Part shown: positions 61,851-64,000 of the stretch, in pieces
How positions within the stretch are numbered: position 1 is the stretch's first letter
How the letters are laid out: every line of letters starts with the position of its first letter
From: Rhodobacteraceae bacterium LNNU 3342
GTDB lineage: Bacteria; Pseudomonadota; Alphaproteobacteria; Rhodobacterales; Rhodobacteraceae
Reading direction: 5' to 3'
NCBI GenBank assembly: GCA_008711135.1
Contig: VUAW01000011.1
Location: forward strand, 48,486 to 112,485
DNA length: 64,000 nt
Translations under genes and position numbers: made by a program
Notes under the pieces: model-generated
What the model was told of the DNA's origin: nothing
Databases searched by the model: none
What the model saw: the letters and a program-made list of their open reading frames with translations, nothing else

Positions 61851-62082
61851 AGCGGCAGCCTGAAGGAAGAACAGGGTCTTTGGCTCGATCTGTGCCGCGC
61901 GTGGCGCCTTCGCCAGCCTCACCTGCTTCCTGCCGGTCGGAGGCGGCCCACTTCACGAGCGACGACGAACGTACAGCAGAAGAGCTTCGTGGATCGCGGG
62001 TCTCGATGGAGCGGTTTCTCATCCCATCAACCAGACCATGGCCGACCTTGCCATGGAAAACGTTCATGGCCTTATGCATCTA

Positions 62083-63900
62083 TTATCGCAGGCTGTGGGA
62101 TGTTCTAAGCTGCCGCGCATTGCGCATCAACAATCCAGTAGTCGCCTGCCGATCCATCGCGCGGGAGAAGAAATAACCCTGGCCGAGCGTACAGCCGAGG
62201 GCATGCAGACGGTGCGCTTGATCTTCTGTTTCGATGCCTTCCGCTACTACGCGAATATCGAGCCTGGTTGCGATGCGGATCAGCCCTTCGATGATGGCCG
62301 CACTGGCATCGTCGGCTGCCAGGCGGTCGACGAAGCTCTTGTCGATCTTGATGATGTCGGTGGGCACGGTCAGCAGATGCGTAAGCGAGGCAAAGCCCGT
62401 TCCGAAATCGTCCAAGGCAACGCGAAGGCCCTTCGCCCGCAACGCTTCTATCGTATCCTGCACGATCCGGTCACCACGCCCCATGTATACCGACTCCGTC
62501 ACCTCCAGAATTACATGCTTCAAAGGAACGGCCTGAGCCTCGAACGCCGCCTCGAGGACTTGCATGATATTGCCGTGCATGTCTGCGGACGTGACGTTGA
62601 TACCGACGTGCTGAAACGGGATCCCCAGATCGAGCCACATACGGACGTCCGCCGCGACGAGCGACATCATCCGCGTTGTCAATTTGACGGCAGTATGAAC
62701 ATCAGTGGTGGCTTCGTGAAAGTCCGCAGCTGGGACGATATTCTCTCCCACTCGCATGCGGCACAGGGCTTCAAGCCCAACGACCTCACGCGTGTCAAGA
62801 AGGACAACAGGTTGATAGTAAACCTCGATGCGGCCTTCTTGCAGGGCCGCGTCCACCTCCCGTATCGCGTTCAGGCGGTGGATGATCTTGGTGCCGATGC
62901 CCGGCCAATAGCGCACAAAGCCGCCACGGCTGGTTTCCTTGGCGTGATACAGGGCGAAATCGGCATTTTGACGAACGCGTTCGGCTGTGCGCTCCCCAGG
63001 CGACAGTACCGCGCCGCCGATCGTGGCGCGCGGGATCACCTCATGTCCGCCGCATGCGGCTGGCCGTGCCAAAGCATCCACGATACGCTCTGCCGTCCGG
63101 TTGAGATCGCGCAGCCCGTCGGCGGATTTCAATATGACCGCGAACTCGTCCCCTCCGAGCCGAAAGGTTTGATCCGGATGAACGGCACCGGATATCCGCC
63201 TGCTGGCATTCTGCAGCAGGCAATCGCCGGTTCCATGGCCAAACGTGTCGTTTACAGTCTTGAGGTTGTCGAGATCGATCACCAGCAACGCCCATGCATC
63301 GGGCATGTCACACGGGAGGCTGGCCAGAGCCGCATCAAACGCCGCCCGATTGGGCAAGCCGGTCAACGCGTCTGTAAATGCCTGCCGCTGATGGTCTTCG
63401 ACACGCCGGTGGCTCTCGATGGCGATGACACACAGGGGGAGCGAATGCGTGACCATCTGCCGCTCGAACTCGGTGGGGCCACGGCATTCACGGTAATAAA
63501 ACGCAAATACGCCGATCGGGATGCCCTGCGCGTTCAGGATCGGGCTCGACCAACAGGCCCGTAGCCCCAGAGGAAGGACGAGGTGCTTGAACTTCGCCCA
63601 CCGCTTGTCAGTCCGGATATCGGCCACCACGACCTCGGTGCGCAGGTAAGCCGCAGTGCCGCACGAGCCCGCTTCTGGCCCACTTTGCAGGCCTTCAAGC
63701 GCTGCCAAATAATCGTCCGGCAGGCTTGGGACGGCAAGCGGATGAAGCAGGCCGTGGGCATCCACGGTCAAGATTGAGCAGATCAGGCCAGGTGCCAGCT
63801 TTTCCGCCTCGATGCACAGATGTGTAGCGGTGCGCTCCAGCGGCTCCCCGCTCGCGATCATCCTCAAAACACGGTTCTGCAAATGTATCAGGGCTTCCAC
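62083..63900 (-). CDS. GAF-GGDEF-EAL cyclic-di-GMP turnover protein
   Basis: 605 aa. GAF (about residues 15-160; SGPEAGSCGTAAYLRTEVVVADI), GGDEF (about 175-335) with the motif intact as RLGGDEFAV, and EAL (about 350-595) with VGLEALCR, NVTSADM, LEVTES, DDFGTGFASL, IDKSFV and VAEGIET, so Glu, Asn, Glu, Asp-Asp, Lys and Glu needed for phosphodiesterase activity are present. Both domains could be active. No I-site RxxD stands out before GGDEF. The GAF domain would set the balance. Cytoplasmic, no membrane segment. It stands alone; it could affect polysaccharide output of the operon at 40-49 kb, but nothing here shows that. Confidence 0.93.
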   Translation of the reverse strand: MEALIHLQNRVLRMIASGEPLERTATHLCIEAEKLAPGLICSILTVDAHGLLHPLAVPSLPDDYLAALEGLQSGPEAGSCGTAAYLRTEVVVADIRTDKRWAKFKHLVLPLGLRACWSSPILNAQGIPIGVFAFYYRECRGPTEFERQMVTHSLPLCVIAIESHRRVEDHQRQAFTDALTGLPNRAAFDAALASLPCDMPDAWALLVIDLDNLKTVNDTFGHGTGDCLLQNASRRISGAVHPDQTFRLGGDEFAVILKSADGLRDLNRTAERIVDALARPAACGGHEVIPRATIGGAVLSPGERTAERVRQNADFALYHAKETSRGGFVRYWPGIGTKIIHRLNAIREVDAALQEGRIEVYYQPVVLLDTREVVGLEALCRMRVGENIVPAADFHEATTDVHTAVKLTTRMMSLVAADVRMWLDLGIPFQHVGINVTSADMHGNIMQVLEAAFEAQAVPLKHVILEVTESVYMGRGDRIVQDTIEALRAKGLRVALDDFGTGFASLTHLLTVPTDIIKIDKSFVDRLAADDASAAIIEGLIRIATRLDIRVVAEGIETEDQAHRLHALGCTLGQGYFFSRAMDRQATTGLLMRNARQLRTSHSLR

Positions 63901-64000
63901 AGGAGCAGTTCCTTATCGGAAGGTTTGCCGAGTTATGCGCCTGCCTAGGTCATGTTGACAAATGACGGAACCAGAGGCGGATCGATGTGATGTCGATGAA

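Noticed and set aside
62038..63564. A 508-codon plus-strand frame opposite the GAF-GGDEF-EAL gene
   Set aside because: Antisense to intact GGDEF and EAL motifs and without family character.
1..64000. CRISPR arrays, tRNA or rRNA genes, integrase with attachment sites
   Set aside because: No regularly spaced repeats, cloverleaf-like tRNA ends or rRNA blocks were noticed on either strand, and no intact integrase is encoded. A dedicated scan could still find something small.

Overview
The window is a GC-rich chromosomal or replicon segment from an alphaproteobacterium. A Rhodobacterales or Paracoccus-like host is the best guess, from the codon usage, the dense mixture of TRAP and tripartite tricarboxylate (TTT/Tct) transporters, and the HWE kinase. 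No rRNA, tRNA or CRISPR array was seen.

Region 1 (1-18.7 kb) is an aromatic-acid catabolic block. A MarR regulator is divergent from a p-hydroxycinnamoyl-CoA hydratase/lyase gene. Next come a TctABC uptake system, an SDR, and an operon holding an ADP-forming feruloyl-CoA-synthetase-like enzyme joined in frame to a vanillin-dehydrogenase-like ALDH, a second hydratase/lyase and a double acyl-CoA dehydrogenase. A convergent operon encodes ALDH, a benzoylformate-decarboxylase-like ThDP enzyme, an FMN L-2-hydroxyacid dehydrogenase and an FAD D-2-hydroxyacid dehydrogenase, the enzyme set of a mandelate pathway. Both routes would meet at an aromatic aldehyde. Near-identical operator-like sequences lie in the promoters of the first hydratase/lyase, the synthetase operon and the mandelate-like operon, which suggests one MarR regulon.

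Region 2 (19-31 kb) holds a gene set I cannot assign to a known pathway: two luciferase-like monooxygenases, an alpha/beta hydrolase, a molybdenum hydroxylase large subunit without its small and medium subunits, a crotonase, a thioesterase, a Rieske protein, an unknown small protein and an amidohydrolase. It is followed by a broken FAD oxidase gene spliced to an SDR fragment and by another ThDP enzyme. Region 3 (32-40 kb) is a flavoprotein monooxygenase, a CMD/AhpD pair and a complete TRAP transporter, then an MDR-type dehydrogenase and an SDR fossil.

Region 4 (40.3-51.6 kb) is a tight six-gene operon: three glycosyltransferases, an MsbA-like exporter, a double phosphotransferase (APH-fold) protein and a RimK-like ATP-grasp ligase. 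It is divergent from a histidine kinase/response regulator pair. It looks like a glycoconjugate synthesis and export system that I do not recognise, and it is the best candidate for an undescribed system.

Region 5 (51.6-62 kb) is a decaying zone. It contains a frameshifted Tn3-type resolvase, the deletion-riddled remains of a glycerol-phosphate-type ABC operon (binding protein, permease, GDPD, ATPase) beside an intact RpiR regulator, an IS5-like fossil, and remains of a ThDP/VOC/SDR operon. Intact VOC and HWE-kinase genes and a structured element ending in a strong terminator also lie here. The window closes with a GAF-GGDEF-EAL protein.
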